Shown here one piece after another: positions 18,375-27,985 of a DNA stretch of 64,000 nucleotides. The DNA is taken from NCBI RefSeq assembly GCF_000723165.1, contig NZ_HG322949.1:663733-727732 (forward strand), in the 5' to 3' direction. Each line of letters starts with the position of its first letter. The first letter of the stretch is position 1. The position numbers and the translations under genes are program-made. The notes beneath the pieces were generated by a model. That model was given only the letters and a program-made list of their open reading frames with translations. It was not told the DNA's origin and ran no database searches. The DNA is from Janthinobacterium agaricidamnosum NBRC 102515 = DSM 9628 (lineage in GTDB: Bacteria > Pseudomonadota > Gammaproteobacteria > Burkholderiales > Burkholderiaceae_D).

Positions 18375-20102
18375 TTATTCGGCGCGCTGGAACAGCTGGA
18401 AGCGCTCCACGTCATCCGACGGGCGGCGGCCTTCCCACAGCTTGATCCACTCCTTGCCCTGGTGGCCAGGCAATAGTTCCTTGCCGTCGCGCATATCGGT
18501 GCTGTCTTGCAGCAGCAGCAGCTTGCAATGCTGGTGGCGCACGCCGGAAAACGGCAAGTGGCCGTAATACACGAACGATGCGCGCTGGGCCGGGCCAACA
18601 TTGGTATTAATGCAATTATCGCCGGGCGGCAGTTTGTTGGCGATCTGCGACGCGACGATCGCGTAGCTCTTGCTGTAGTTGAGTTCAGGCAAGAACAACG
18701 TCATCAGCAAGACCCAGATCAGGATCAGGCCGCCGGACGACAGCACCACCGCGCGCCACAGCACCGCCGGCTGGCGCGAAATGCGCCAGTGCACCAGTGC
18801 GATCCAGCCGGCGGTGACGCCGGCGGCGACGAAGAAGGACACCAGGTCGAGTTCCGGCGTCATGCCGGGCACCAGTTTCAGCACGTTGTTGGCCAGCTTT
18901 ACCGGCCAGCCGGTCAGCTTGGCGAACCACAGCAGCCACAGGATGCCGGCGCCGATGGTCAGCACCATCACCGAGAACCAGTCGATGGCGTTGATGGCGC
19001 CGCGTTTCATCGTCAGCAGGCCGAACGCGGCCATGACGGCCAGCGGCGGCAGCAGCGGCAGCATCTGGCTTTGATCCGGGTTCGGGTGAAACAGCGCCAG
19101 CAGCGTCAGCATGGCGACGAAGGTCAGCGGCACCACGATGTGCAACACATGGTGCTGGCGGCGCCAGGCGTACACCGCCCAGGCGGCGAACGGCCATGCT
19201 GGCCAGCAAAACCACATGCCGACGCGATAAAAGAATTGCAGCGATTTGAGGCTGGGCAGGCTCAGCTGATTACAGTTCCAGGCCATCCACGCTTGCAGTG
19301 GGGAACGGTTGAACGGCCGCACTAATTCGCCCGGCAGCAGCCAGATCATGGCGATCAGCGCGGCCAGGCCGATCGCCAGCGCCAGGTGGCGCAGCGTGCG
19401 CCAAGCCGGCAGGCGCAGGAACAGGGTGCACAGGAACAGCGCGATGGTCAGCGCGGCCGGTGCGATCCAGCCGCGGGTCAGGGTCAGCACGCCCATGCTC
19501 AGGCCCATCAGCGCGGCATTGCGCAGCGATGGCAGTTCGACATAACGCACCGCGCGGTACAGGAAATACGCCAGCAGCGAGACTTGCAGCGTTTCGGCCG
19601 TGTTTTCATGACTATGCGACAACAAGCCGAGGCAGCCGATATAGATCAGTACGGCAGCGTCGGCCAGCGTGCGGCCAAAGTCGTTGGGCTCCGGCTGGCC
19701 GCCGAAGGCCAGCCTCAGCGGCTGGGCATCGCTGCGCCGGCCCAGGTTGAAAGCAGTAAACCAGACCGACAGCACGCCTATCATGAAGATACCGATGGTG
19801 GCCATGCGCGCGCCAAGCACGTCGCCGAGCAGCCAGCCGAACAGCTTGATCGAGGCGGCGCCCAGCCAGAATGCCAGCGGGCCTTCCTCGGGCATCGACA
19901 GGCCGGCGATATTCGGCCACAGCCAGTCGTGCAAGCCGCCCTGGGCCATGGTCCACATGATGCCGAAACTGGCGGCGTCATCGTTTTTCCATGGCTCGCG
20001 GCCGATCAGGCCGGGCAGGATATAGAGCAGGCCGAGCGCGAACAAGGCCCAGCGTGGCAGCGCGAGGGTGGCGGCAGCGGGAAGGCGGACTGGCTTCATC
20101 AA
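18375..20102 (-). CDS. ArnT/PMT-like membrane glycosyltransferase (GT39/GT83 type)
   Basis: A 575-residue polytopic inner-membrane protein with about a dozen hydrophobic segments. The N-terminus carries the hallmark of polyprenyl-phosphate-sugar-using transferases: GREPWKNDDAASFG, with the acidic pair of the first periplasmic loop, and later SMPEEGPLAFWLG. Family members move a sugar from an undecaprenyl-phosphate donor to lipid A, protein or another periplasmic acceptor; which one applies here is not evident. The C-terminal 100 residues form a periplasmic domain. It stands alone, with its own terminator and the shared bidirectional terminator at its 5' side, so neighbours do not suggest the acceptor. 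Confidence 0.8.
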   Translation of the reverse strand: MMKPVRLPAAATLALPRWALFALGLLYILPGLIGREPWKNDDAASFGIMWTMAQGGLHDWLWPNIAGLSMPEEGPLAFWLGAASIKLFGWLLGDVLGARMATIGIFMIGVLSVWFTAFNLGRRSDAQPLRLAFGGQPEPNDFGRTLADAAVLIYIGCLGLLSHSHENTAETLQVSLLAYFLYRAVRYVELPSLRNAALMGLSMGVLTLTRGWIAPAALTIALFLCTLFLRLPAWRTLRHLALAIGLAALIAMIWLLPGELVRPFNRSPLQAWMAWNCNQLSLPSLKSLQFFYRVGMWFCWPAWPFAAWAVYAWRRQHHVLHIVVPLTFVAMLTLLALFHPNPDQSQMLPLLPPLAVMAAFGLLTMKRGAINAIDWFSVMVLTIGAGILWLLWFAKLTGWPVKLANNVLKLVPGMTPELDLVSFFVAAGVTAGWIALVHWRISRQPAVLWRAVVLSSGGLILIWVLLMTLFLPELNYSKSYAIVASQIANKLPPGDNCINTNVGPAQRASFVYYGHLPFSGVRHQHCKLLLLQDSTDMRDGKELLPGHQGKEWIKLWEGRRPSDDVERFQLFQRAE

Positions 20103-20157
20103 TCAGTAGGCAAAAAAAGAGGTAGACGGGAGTATGAAGGAAAACCGGGAAGCAAAC

Positions 20158-20187
20158 AAAAAAAAGGCAGCCGTAGCTGCCTTTTTT
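20158..20187. terminator. Bidirectional terminator between rpmE2 and the ArnT-like gene
   Basis: GGCAGC/GCTGCC stem with a CGTA loop, flanked by eight A residues on the left and six T residues on the right, so it can terminate in both directions. On the minus strand it ends the rpmE2 transcript. Confidence 0.9.
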
Positions 20188-20203
20188 ATCGTAGAGGTAA
20201 GAA

Positions 20204-20473
20204 TTAACCTGCTGCGACAGCGGTTTTCGAACCGACGGAACCGAATTTTTGACGGAATTTTTCGACGCGGCCAGCGGTGTCGACGATTTTGTGCTTGCCG
20301 GTGTAGAACGGGTGCGATTCAGCCGAAACCTCGATCTTCACCAGTGGGTATTCTTTACCTTCGTGGGTGATCGTTTCGCGGGTCTGGATCGTCGAACGGG
20401 TGACGAATTTGAAATCGCACGACAGGTCGTGGAACACGACTTCGCGGTAATCTGGGTGAGTATTTTCTTTCAT
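20204..20473 (-). CDS. rpmE2: 50S ribosomal protein L31 type B
   Basis: An 89-residue L31. It begins [16 protein letters not shown] and contains [10 protein letters not shown], typical of L31. It lacks the Cys pair that binds zinc in type A L31, so it is the zinc-independent type B form, which contributes to the inter-subunit bridge of the ribosome. The start is the ATG at 20473, preceded by AGAGGT; an upstream in-frame ATG (20500) has no such site. In many bacteria type B paralogues replace type A under zinc limitation, but I see no Zur box here. It lies downstream of rho on the same strand, separated by a terminator and a palindromic element. Confidence 0.95.
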   Translation of the reverse strand: MKENTHPDYREVVFHDLSCDFKFVTRSTIQTRETITHEGKEYPLVKIEVSAESHPFYTGKHKIVDTAGRVEKFRQKFGSVGSKTAVAAG

Positions 20474-20606
20474 GTGTACCTCTGATAGTTTGGTAGCCAA
20501 ACGGCACTTCGTCGGTCGTCTTGCTTCTTGACCCGATTGCCGATCACTTGCCAGGGTTTAAAATAATGCAACCGCAGATTATACGGCGCTTTACCGTTGC
20601 GCGCAA

Positions 20607-20637
20607 CGAAAAAGGCCGCCCACAGGGAGCGGCCTTT
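20607..20637 (-). terminator. Rho-independent terminator downstream of rho
   Basis: Read on the minus strand: AAAGGCCGC, an eight-base loop plus, then GCGGCCTTT running into TTCG. The arms lie at 20629-20637 and 20611-20619. Confidence 0.8.
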
Positions 20638-20657
20638 GCATGAACAGTTCTGCAGCA

Positions 20658-20763
20658 GATAAAACCGTAGCGAGCAGGCCCGATATACGGCTGAGTAGCG
20701 GAGCTGTACGAATGTACAGCGAGCAACGGAGGCCGTAGAGCGGGTCGCGCAGTAGGTTTTATC
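20658..20763. repeat. Long imperfect palindrome with core GTACGAATGTAC, overlapping the rho stop codon
   Basis: About 106 bases are bounded by GATAAAACC (20658-20666) and GGTTTTATC (20755-20763), with nested arms and a centre GCTGTAC-GAAT-GTACAGC; the GTACGAATGTAC core is at 20706-20717. The right boundary covers the rho stop codon (20759-20761). The same 12-base core sits at the centre of a second long palindrome at 60437-60537. The RNA would form one long hairpin after rho. Confidence 0.75.
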
Positions 20764-22021
20764 CGCCGCGGCGCATCATGTCGAAGAACTCGGCGTTGTT
20801 CTTGGTCGCTTTCATCTTGTCGAGAATGAACTCCATCGCCTCGATCTCGTCCATCGAGTACAGCAACTTGCGCAGGATCCAGATTTTTTGCAGCTGGTCT
20901 GGCTTGATCAGCAACTCTTCGCGGCGCGTGCCGGATTTGTTCAGGTTGATCGCAGGATAGACGCGTTTCTCGGCCAGGCGGCGTTCCAGATGGACTTCCA
21001 TGTTGCCGGTACCTTTGAATTCTTCAAAGATCACGTCATCCATGCGCGAACCGGTTTCGATCAGCGCGGTGGCGATGATGGTCAGCGAGCCGCCTTCTTC
21101 GATGTTACGGGCTGCGCCGAAGAAACGTTTCGGACGTTGCAGCGCATTCGCGTCGACACCGCCGGTCAGTACCTTGCCGGAGGCCGGGATCACGGTGTTG
21201 TAGGCGCGCGCCAGGCGGGTGATCGAATCGAGCAGGATGACCACGTCTTTTTTCATTTCGACCAGGCGCTTGGCTTTTTCCAGCACCATTTCAGCCACCT
21301 GCACGTGGCGGGTGGCCGGTTCGTCGAAGGTCGAGGCGACCACTTCGCCGCGTACCGAGCGTTGCATCTCGGTTACTTCTTCCGGGCGTTCGTCGATCAG
21401 CAGCACGATCAGCGTGATGTCCGGGTGATTCGCGGTGATGGCGTGGGCGATGTGCTGCAAAATCACGGATTTACCGGATTTCGGCGACGCCACCAGCAAG
21501 CCGCGCTGGCCTTTGCCGATCGGGGCGATCAGGTCGATGATGCGGCCGGTGATGTTTTCCTGGCCATTCATTTCACGTTCCAGGCGCAGCGGCTCGTTCG
21601 GGTGCAGCGGCGTCAGGTTTTCAAACAGGATGCGGTGTTTCGACATTTCCGGCGATTCGCCGTTGACCTTGTCGACTTTCACCAGGGCGAAATAACGTTC
21701 GCCATCTTTCGGGGTGCGGACTTCGCCTTCGATCGAATCGCCGGTGTGCAGGTTGAAACGGCGGATTTGCGAAGGGGAAATATAAATATCGTCGGTGGAC
21801 GCCATGTAGCTGGCGTCGGGCGAGCGCAGGAAGCCGAAGCCGTCGGGCAGCACTTCCAGGGCGCCGTCGCCAAAAATCTGTTCGCCTGATTTCGCGCGTT
21901 TCTTCAGGATCGCAAACATCAGTTCCTGCTTGCGCAAACGGGCCGCGTTGTCGATATCAAGACCGATCGCCATCTCCAGCAGGGCGGATACGTGTAGGGC
22001 CTTTAATTCAGATAAATGCAT
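20759..22021 (-). CDS. rho: Transcription termination factor Rho
   Basis: A 420-residue Rho, standard length. The N-terminal helical and cold-shock-like RNA-binding domain contains [23 protein letters not shown], the primary RNA site. The ATPase core has Walker A in SPKSGKS, Walker B around [16 protein letters not shown] and the Q/R-loop region [21 protein letters not shown]. It forms a hexameric 5'-to-3' RNA translocase that releases RNA polymerase. The start is the ATG at 22021. trxA lies 139 bases upstream on the same strand, the usual betaproteobacterial order. The 3' end overlaps a large palindrome. Confidence 0.98.
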   Translation of the reverse strand: MHLSELKALHVSALLEMAIGLDIDNAARLRKQELMFAILKKRAKSGEQIFGDGALEVLPDGFGFLRSPDASYMASTDDIYISPSQIRRFNLHTGDSIEGEVRTPKDGERYFALVKVDKVNGESPEMSKHRILFENLTPLHPNEPLRLEREMNGQENITGRIIDLIAPIGKGQRGLLVASPKSGKSVILQHIAHAITANHPDITLIVLLIDERPEEVTEMQRSVRGEVVASTFDEPATRHVQVAEMVLEKAKRLVEMKKDVVILLDSITRLARAYNTVIPASGKVLTGGVDANALQRPKRFFGAARNIEEGGSLTIIATALIETGSRMDDVIFEEFKGTGNMEVHLERRLAEKRVYPAINLNKSGTRREELLIKPDQLQKIWILRKLLYSMDEIEAMEFILDKMKATKNNAEFFDMMRRGG

Positions 22022-22160
22022 AGTGTGTTGAGTGTCCCGAGACGGGAAGTAAAGGTAGGGGAGGGGACTGCGTGGTGTTGATCAAGTGGGAAGGGGTGTC
22101 AGCCCGGTTCCCGGCCAATCAGGCGGCGCTGCGGGCGCCTCGCCGCCTATGGTAGCGTAA

Positions 22161-22487
22161 TTAAATGTTGCTGTCGATGAAAGAGGTCAACTGGCCTTTT
22201 GCCATCGCGCCCACTTTTTGCGCTGCCGCAACACCGTTCTTGAACAGGATGAGCGTCGGGATGCCGCGGATGCCGAACTTGCCTGGAACGGCCTGGTTGG
22301 CGTCGACGTCCATCTTGGCGATCAGGATCTTGCCGTCGTATTCCTTGGCGACTTCTTCCAGGATCGGGGCGATGGCCTTGCATGGTCCGCACCATTCAGC
22401 CCAGAAGTCCACCAGGACCGGACGATCGGATTTCAGGACGTCTGCTTCAAAAGATGCATCGCTAATGTGTTTGATATTTTCGCTCAT
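22161..22487 (-). CDS. trxA: Thioredoxin 1
   Basis: A 108-residue cytoplasmic thioredoxin with the active site WCGPC at 32-36, the conserved FWAEW lead-in and the cis-proline segment [11 protein letters not shown]. It reduces protein disulfides using electrons from thioredoxin reductase. I start at the ATG at 22487 because TGAGGA precedes it by a few bases; an upstream in-frame ATG at 22514 would add nine residues not expected in the family. It is followed by rho on the same strand. Confidence 0.97.
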   Translation of the reverse strand: MSENIKHISDASFEADVLKSDRPVLVDFWAEWCGPCKAIAPILEEVAKEYDGKILIAKMDVDANQAVPGKFGIRGIPTLILFKNGVAAAQKVGAMAKGQLTSFIDSNI

Positions 22488-22783
22488 ATTTTCCTCAAAT
22501 GAGGGTGGGATCAATAATGCCTGGAGATTAAGCCGATTACACTATACCTGCCGGTTCGCCATCCACGCTTCCTGAAGTACAGCTAGCAGATTGTGGCGAT
22601 GTGCACAAATTCAATGTTATTGGAAGGTGCGACCAGAGGTAAGCAGGCGGGGATGGCTGAAATAATAACCCATTTTTTATAAACGTGGAGATTATTGCGG
22701 AAAATCTTGCCGAGGTTTGTTTTAGAACAAGTCGCAGTCGTTTTCCGACGCGTCGCGATGTTGCGGCGCGTCAGCCGGCCAGC
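22488..22783. other. Spacer between trxA and the receiver gene, nothing recognised
   Basis: About 300 bases, AT-rich in the middle (around 22660-22690). It presumably contains the trxA promoter on the minus strand, but no clear motif or gene is visible. Confidence 0.4.
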
Positions 22784-23227
22784 CTAGGCCAGATCCTTGT
22801 GGGCCAGTGCCGCGCCGCTGTCCAGTTGCAGCTTGATGACGGCTTCCAGGTCACTGCTTTCCAGCGGTTTCTTATAGGTGCCGAGGATGCGCAAGCCATT
22901 GGCCTGGGCCAGCCGCTCGGCCGCCATGCGCACCGCCGAATGCATGCCCGACAGCAGCACCACGCCGCCCCGGAAGCCGGTTTCCGCTGCAGCGCGCAAA
23001 AATTCGATGCCATCCATATCCGGCATCGACAAGTCGCAGATCAGCACGTCCGGCTGGTGTTCGCGCAGCGTGCTGAGCGCCAGTTCGCTGTGCGATTCGC
23101 AGCGGATGTCGAAGGCGCCGATCTCGGCCAGCATGTCGCACAGCACGTCCAGCATGAAAATATCGTCGTCGAGCAATAGCACGCGCAGCGGCGCGGCATC
23201 GTGGCGCTCGTTACTGAGATGAATCAT
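22784..23227 (-). CDS. Stand-alone response-regulator receiver protein
   Basis: A 147-residue single-domain receiver with no output domain. The acidic pocket (LLLDDD), the phospho-acceptor Asp in LICDLSMPDMDG, the conserved Ser in VVLLSGMHS and the Lys in GTYKKPLE are all present. Such CheY-like proteins act by protein contact or as phosphorelay shuttles. The ATG at 23227 has AAAGGA upstream; an in-frame upstream start at 23281 does not. It lies 78 bases downstream of the hybrid kinase on the same strand, so it is a likely phosphotransfer partner of that kinase's Hpt domain. Confidence 0.9.
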   Translation of the reverse strand: MIHLSNERHDAAPLRVLLLDDDIFMLDVLCDMLAEIGAFDIRCESHSELALSTLREHQPDVLICDLSMPDMDGIEFLRAAAETGFRGGVVLLSGMHSAVRMAAERLAQANGLRILGTYKKPLESSDLEAVIKLQLDSGAALAHKDLA

Positions 23228-23305
23228 TATTATTCCTTTAGCTGCTGTTGATGGCGCTCTACACGGCGCCGCTTGTTTCAATAAACCTCTGTCTCACTCT
23301 GGAAT

Positions 23306-26300
23306 TCAATCGTCATTGGCAAAGCTGGTGTTGTTCATGATTTGCTCGGTGACCAGTTCCAGCAACACCCACAGCCGCGCCAGGATTGCGCCGGCCTGCG
23401 TGCTATCCTCGGCGCCGCCGGTCAGCGGCAGGGTTTCCAGTTTGTGGCACAGCTCGGACATGCCGATCGCGCCGACCGTGCGCGCCGACGACTTGATGCG
23501 GTGGCCCAGCTCGCGCATGTGATCGATGTCGCCGCGCGCCAGCGCCTTGTCCATGTCGGTAAAACCGTCCTGCGTGGTCTGTAAAAATTTAAAGGCGAAT
23601 TTGCGCACTTTTTCGGGATTGTAACTGAGCAACTTTGCCAGGATGCTTAAATCGATCACGTCGGGATCGCCGGCCAGCGTGGTCTTGAAGGCGGCCGGCG
23701 CCTTCGGCCGCACCGGCGGCGGCGCGCTGCGTTCCGGCAGCCAGTTGGCGATGGTGCGGTACATCATCGGCGGCTGGATCGGCTTGGAAATGAAATCGTC
23801 CATGCCGGCGTCGAGGCAGCGCACCCGGTCTTCGCTGGTGGCGGTGGCGGTCATCGCCAGCACCCGCAAGCCGGCCAGGCGCGGGTCGGCGCGGATGCGG
23901 CGGGTCGCTTCCAGGCCATCCATCAGCGGCATTTGCACATCCATCAGCACGCAGTCGAACTGGGTCTGGCGCAACAAGTCGAGCGCCTCGACGCCGTTGT
24001 TGGCCAGGCACACGGTGGCGCCCGCTTCTTCCAGCATTTCCAGCGCCACTTGCTGGTTGAAGGTATTGTCTTCGACCAGCAAGATGCGCGCATGTTTCAG
24101 GCTGGACATCAGCGCCGCCGCGTTGGCGCTTACTTGCATCGCCGCCGCCGCTTCGCTGACATGGTCGACCAGTTCCGGCTTGCTGCGCGTCGAAATGCCG
24201 AGCCGGGCGGTGAACCAGAAATTGCTGCCGGCGCCGGGGCTGCTGTCGACGCCGACGTGGCCGCCCATCAATTGCGCCAATTGCTTGCAAATCGCCAGGC
24301 CCAGGCCGGTGCCGCCGTATTCGCGGGTGGTCGAGGTATCGGCTTGCTGGAACGACTGGAACAGCCGGCCCATTTCTTCCTCGGTCAGGCCGATGCCGTG
24401 GTCGCGCACCTCGAAACGCACCACGCAGCTGGTGGCGTCGCCGATCACCTTGATGACTTTGATGGTGATGCTGCCCTGTTCGCTGAACTTGATGGCGTTA
24501 TTGGTATAGTTGATCAGCACCTGGCCCAGCCGCAGCGGGTCGCCGACCAGCGTCGCCGGCAAGTCCGGCGCCAGGTCGAACACCAGCTTCAGGTTCTTGC
24601 TGGCGGCCTTGGGTGCGATCACCGTGGTCAGGGTTTGCATCACATGGTCGAGGCTGAAGTCGATGCGTTCGATTTCCAGCTTGCCGGCCTCGATTTTCGA
24701 AATGTCGAGGATGTCGTCTATGATGCCCAGCAAATGTTCGCCGGCGAAACGGATTTTTTCGAGGTAATCGCGCTGGCGCGGGTCCAGGTCGGTCTTCAGC
24801 GCCAGGTAGGCCATGCCGATCACGCCATTCATCGGCGTGCGGATTTCATGGCTCATGTGGGCCAGGAAGCGCCCCTTGGCCTGGCTCGCTTCTTCCGCCA
24901 CCTGCTTGGCCTGGTCGAGCTGCTCGGTGCGCTGCGCCACCCGTTCTTCCAGGTGTTCATTCAATTCGCGCAGCGCGCTTTCGCTGCGCTTGTGGTACGT
25001 GATATCGGTCAGGCTGGACACCACCATGCCGACTTCGCCGTATTCGTCGCGGATCGCCTCGGTATTCACCGACAGCCAGGACAGGCTGTTGTCCGGTTGC
25101 AGCACGCCCATCACCACGTCGCGCATCGCCTGGCCGCTGGACAGGGTGATGTGCACCGGGTGGCTGGCTTGCTCGAAGACAGTGCCATCTTCGCGCACCG
25201 CCTGCCACAGGCCGTCGCGGCCGGCGCTGGCGGCCAGCATGCGCGCCGCCGCCGCGTTGCTTTCCAAAATGTGGCCGCTGCTGTCCTGTACCAGCAAGCC
25301 ATTGGTGACGGCGTCGAACACCGACGCCATGCGCTGGTTGGAATTGCGCAGCGCCACCGCCGCCAAACGGCGTTCGGTGATGTCGGTGATCATCGCCAGC
25401 GTGCCGCCCGGCTCGCCGTTTTCGGCCTGGATCGAGGTGGTCGACAGCAAGCCCCACAGGCTGGAGTGGTCCTTGCGGAAAAAACGGAAATCGACCTGGC
25501 CCGGCTGGTCGGTCGGCGGGCGGCGCAAATGCTGCTCCAGTTGCTGGCGGCCTTCGCGGTCCATGTATTCGGACATCGGCCGGCCGACCATTTCCTGCAC
25601 GGTGAAGCCGAGCATGCGCGCCATCTTCGGATTGACGAAGGTGGTCTTGCCTTCGGCGTCGGTCATCCAGATGCCTTCGGCGGCGGTTTGCACGATCAGC
25701 CGGTAACGTTCGGAACTGGCGTGCAGCGCCTCCTCGGCGCGCTGGCGCTGGGTCATGTCGCGCAGCGACACGATCGAAAACACCTGGCCCGCCATGCGCA
25801 CCGGCGACAGGTTGACCTTGGCCGGGAAGTGCGAACCGTCGCGGCGCCTTGCGGTCAGCACCCGGCCCGGCAAATAATGGCGCTCGTGGGCGCCGGGGAT
25901 GGTTTCCGGCACCAGTTGTTCCAGCGACAAGCCGATCAATTCCTGCAAGGGATACGAAAAGCAGCGTGCGCTGATCTGGTTGGCGTAGCGGATGCGTCCG
26001 CCGATGTCGGCCACCAGCATCGCTTCCGGCGCCGCTTCCAGGATCGCGCACATGTGCGCCTCCTCCTCGGCCTTGCGTTCGCTGATGTCGCTCAGCGTGC
26101 CGGTGGCGTACAGCGCGCTGCCGTCGGCGTGGCGTTCGATGACGGTGCCGCGCCCGAGCAGCCATTTCCAGCCGCCATCGGCCATGCGCAGCCGGAATTC
26201 GATCGAAAACAGCGGACTTTTCTGGCCGGGCGCCTTGAAGTGCAGTGCCGCATCGTTGCGCATGCGCAACTGGTCGTCCGGATGGACTTGCTTGATCCAG

Positions 26301-26698
26301 TTGCCGGGGTCGATATTGAGCGGCGCGCGCGGATCGCCCAGCAGGGTCCGGTAGCGGCTGGAAAACTCCAGCGCGCGGGTCGGGAAATGCCAGCTCCAGA
26401 TCGCTTCGCCCGAACTGGCCAGCGCGATGCTGGCGTGTATTTCCGCTTCATCCAGGCGTTTACTGGCGGCATGCAACTGCTGGGCCACGCGGCGCGTGCG
26501 CCATAGCGCCAGCGCCGCGACCACGGCGGCGGCCACGGTGGCGTACGGCCAGGCATCCCATGGTGCCGCGATACCGGCGGCCATGGCGGGTTGGCTGATC
26601 ATCAGGGAAGCGCATGGTAGCGCTCCGAGCGCAAAGCGCCGCGGACGGAGCGCGCCAGAACGCGTGAAACTGCAATACAACAAGTGCTTCCCTTTCAA
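23306..26698 (-). CDS. Hybrid sensor histidine kinase: PAS repeats - HisKA - HATPase - REC - Hpt
   Basis: About 1130 residues. An N-terminal hydrophobic/signal-like stretch and a transmembrane segment (about 50-66) anchor it. Four PAS domains follow (about 85-210, 213-320, 330-450, 455-575; the WKWLLGRGTV-type PAC ends are clear). The dimerisation/phosphoacceptor site is HMSHEIRTPMNG, and ATP-binding N, G1 and G2 boxes are NYTNNAIKFS, DHGIGL and GGTGLGLAI. A receiver domain (LMDVQMPLMDG) and a C-terminal Hpt domain (ELGHRIKSSARTVGA) complete a four-step phosphorelay. The start is uncertain: the frame opens with TTG at 26698, with another TTG at 26683 after a GGGAAG site, and the first ATG is at 26602; a shorter start would lose the signal-like segment. 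The ligand is unknown. Confidence 0.92.
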   Translation of the reverse strand: MKGKHLLYCSFTRSGALRPRRFALGALPCASLMISQPAMAAGIAAPWDAWPYATVAAAVVAALALWRTRRVAQQLHAASKRLDEAEIHASIALASSGEAIWSWHFPTRALEFSSRYRTLLGDPRAPLNIDPGNWIKQVHPDDQLRMRNDAALHFKAPGQKSPLFSIEFRLRMADGGWKWLLGRGTVIERHADGSALYATGTLSDISERKAEEEAHMCAILEAAPEAMLVADIGGRIRYANQISARCFSYPLQELIGLSLEQLVPETIPGAHERHYLPGRVLTARRRDGSHFPAKVNLSPVRMAGQVFSIVSLRDMTQRQRAEEALHASSERYRLIVQTAAEGIWMTDAEGKTTFVNPKMARMLGFTVQEMVGRPMSEYMDREGRQQLEQHLRRPPTDQPGQVDFRFFRKDHSSLWGLLSTTSIQAENGEPGGTLAMITDITERRLAAVALRNSNQRMASVFDAVTNGLLVQDSSGHILESNAAAARMLAASAGRDGLWQAVREDGTVFEQASHPVHITLSSGQAMRDVVMGVLQPDNSLSWLSVNTEAIRDEYGEVGMVVSSLTDITYHKRSESALRELNEHLEERVAQRTEQLDQAKQVAEEASQAKGRFLAHMSHEIRTPMNGVIGMAYLALKTDLDPRQRDYLEKIRFAGEHLLGIIDDILDISKIEAGKLEIERIDFSLDHVMQTLTTVIAPKAASKNLKLVFDLAPDLPATLVGDPLRLGQVLINYTNNAIKFSEQGSITIKVIKVIGDATSCVVRFEVRDHGIGLTEEEMGRLFQSFQQADTSTTREYGGTGLGLAICKQLAQLMGGHVGVDSSPGAGSNFWFTARLGISTRSKPELVDHVSEAAAAMQVSANAAALMSSLKHARILLVEDNTFNQQVALEMLEEAGATVCLANNGVEALDLLRQTQFDCVLMDVQMPLMDGLEATRRIRADPRLAGLRVLAMTATATSEDRVRCLDAGMDDFISKPIQPPMMYRTIANWLPERSAPPPVRPKAPAAFKTTLAGDPDVIDLSILAKLLSYNPEKVRKFAFKFLQTTQDGFTDMDKALARGDIDHMRELGHRIKSSARTVGAIGMSELCHKLETLPLTGGAEDSTQAGAILARLWVLLELVTEQIMNNTSFANDD

Positions 26699-27035
26699 GG
26701 GCCGGGTTGATCGTTGAAAATCCTTGCAAATCCATCCAGGTCACTGCAATCAGGCAAGTTTTACTAACGCGACTCCAATTGCGTGCTGATCAGTTTGCCA
26801 TAGTGCCGGCCGGGCCAAGCATACTATCTTTCAAGCAACTATAGCATCGAATTTTTAACGGCAGTGTTAACTTTCGGCCGCTTGTGGCTAGCTGGAAAAT
26901 CGGCTAATTCTTCCATCATATCGGCCAGTTTTGGTGGTAATTTATAATATTGGGCGAGAATATTTTGGCGCCGGCCTGCTATCGCAGCGATACCGATCGG
27001 GCGGCTATCGATGGCGTAGCTGAATTTTGCAAAAA
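26699..27035. other. Spacer between hutC and the hybrid kinase; possible short unassigned reading frame
   Basis: No confident gene. A minus-strand frame ending at 26839 encodes a protein-like segment with YYKLPPKLADMMEELADF near its end, but it has no start codon of its own and enters from an alternative frame of hutC. It could be a decayed or mis-framed small gene, or chance. The rest holds no motif I recognise. Confidence 0.3.
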
Positions 27036-27875
27036 TCAGGCAAAGCTGCCGGCGAATTGATAGCGGTGTCCCGGGTGCCACATGGTGGCGACCGACGCCA
27101 CCTGGCCGTGCGAACGGGTCTGGCGGCGCAGTACGAGACAAGCCTGGCGGGTGTCGATGGCCAGCATTTCGGCGATGTCGCGCGGCGCCGACAGCGCTTC
27201 GATGCTGTAGGTGGCGCCTTGCAGCGGCGCGGCCGCCATCAGGTATTCGTTCGGCGTGATGCTGGAAAAATCCTGCACCATGTAATCGGGCGCGCACGCC
27301 GGGTTGACCCAGCGGTCCTCGACCTGGATCGGCACGCCGTTTTCAAAATGCACGATCAGCGAATGGAATAATGGCTGTTCCGGGAGCACGCCGAATTGCT
27401 TGGCCAGCAAGTCGGACGCCTTGCTGCGCTCCAGCAATTGCAAGCTGCTGCGGTGGATATGGCCGCGGGCGCGGATTTCATCGGCGATGCTCTTGATTTC
27501 CAGCAGCGTGGCTTGATATTTTTGTTGCGCGACATAGGTGCCGGAACCCTGGCGCCGGGTCAGTATCTGTTCGGTGGTCAATTCGCGCACGGCGCGGTTG
27601 ACGGTCATGCGCGACACGCCGAACTGTTGGACCAGCGCTTGTTCGGATGGAATCACATCGCCTTCCTTCCAGCGTCCGCTGGCGATGCCGGCCAGCAGGA
27701 AATCCTTGATGCGCTGGAAAATCGGGGTACTGTCCAGTTTAGTGTCTTGCTGCTGACTGTCTGGTTGACTATTTTGTTGATGCTCTTGCGTAATGTGATC
27801 GTCCAAGCTGTTCTCCGAAGGCCGCGACGGCCAGACAGCGGCCCAAGTGGCGATTTTATCATTGCCGGCCATCAT
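27036..27875 (-). CDS. hutC: Histidine utilisation repressor HutC (GntR family, UTRA domain)
   Basis: A 279-residue regulator. The GntR winged helix lies at about 45-115 (PIFQRIKDFLLAGI, SEQALVQQFGVSRMTVNRAVREL, GSGTYVAQ). The UTRA effector domain follows, with the HutC-typical EIRARGHIHRS, VQVEDRWVNP-like segment and NEYL. In known systems it binds urocanate and releases operators upstream of hut genes; the palindrome at 31567-31580 is a suitable target. I start at the ATG at 27875 (AGGA eight bases upstream); a GTG at 27896 is in frame but lacks a site. The N-terminal 40 residues are glutamine-rich and probably disordered. It is separated from the hut operon by ada, an mscS-like gene and a GNAT gene. 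Confidence 0.9.
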   Translation of the reverse strand: MMAGNDKIATWAAVWPSRPSENSLDDHITQEHQQNSQPDSQQQDTKLDSTPIFQRIKDFLLAGIASGRWKEGDVIPSEQALVQQFGVSRMTVNRAVRELTTEQILTRRQGSGTYVAQQKYQATLLEIKSIADEIRARGHIHRSSLQLLERSKASDLLAKQFGVLPEQPLFHSLIVHFENGVPIQVEDRWVNPACAPDYMVQDFSSITPNEYLMAAAPLQGATYSIEALSAPRDIAEMLAIDTRQACLVLRRQTRSHGQVASVATMWHPGHRYQFAGSFA

Positions 27876-27985
27876 GAGCTGTCCTGATGGGGGCACGCGA
27901 TGAATTCAAAAGCAAGAGCCGGAGTGCCGGCCGCCGCCATGTCGCCTATCATGGATGCAATCGGCACAGTCCCAAGGAGTACACC

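Noticed and set aside
23933..26506. 857-residue open frame opposite the hybrid kinase
   Set aside because: Antisense shadow; composition (His/Arg/Gln-rich) and lack of domains, whereas the minus strand encodes canonical PAS, kinase, REC and Hpt motifs.
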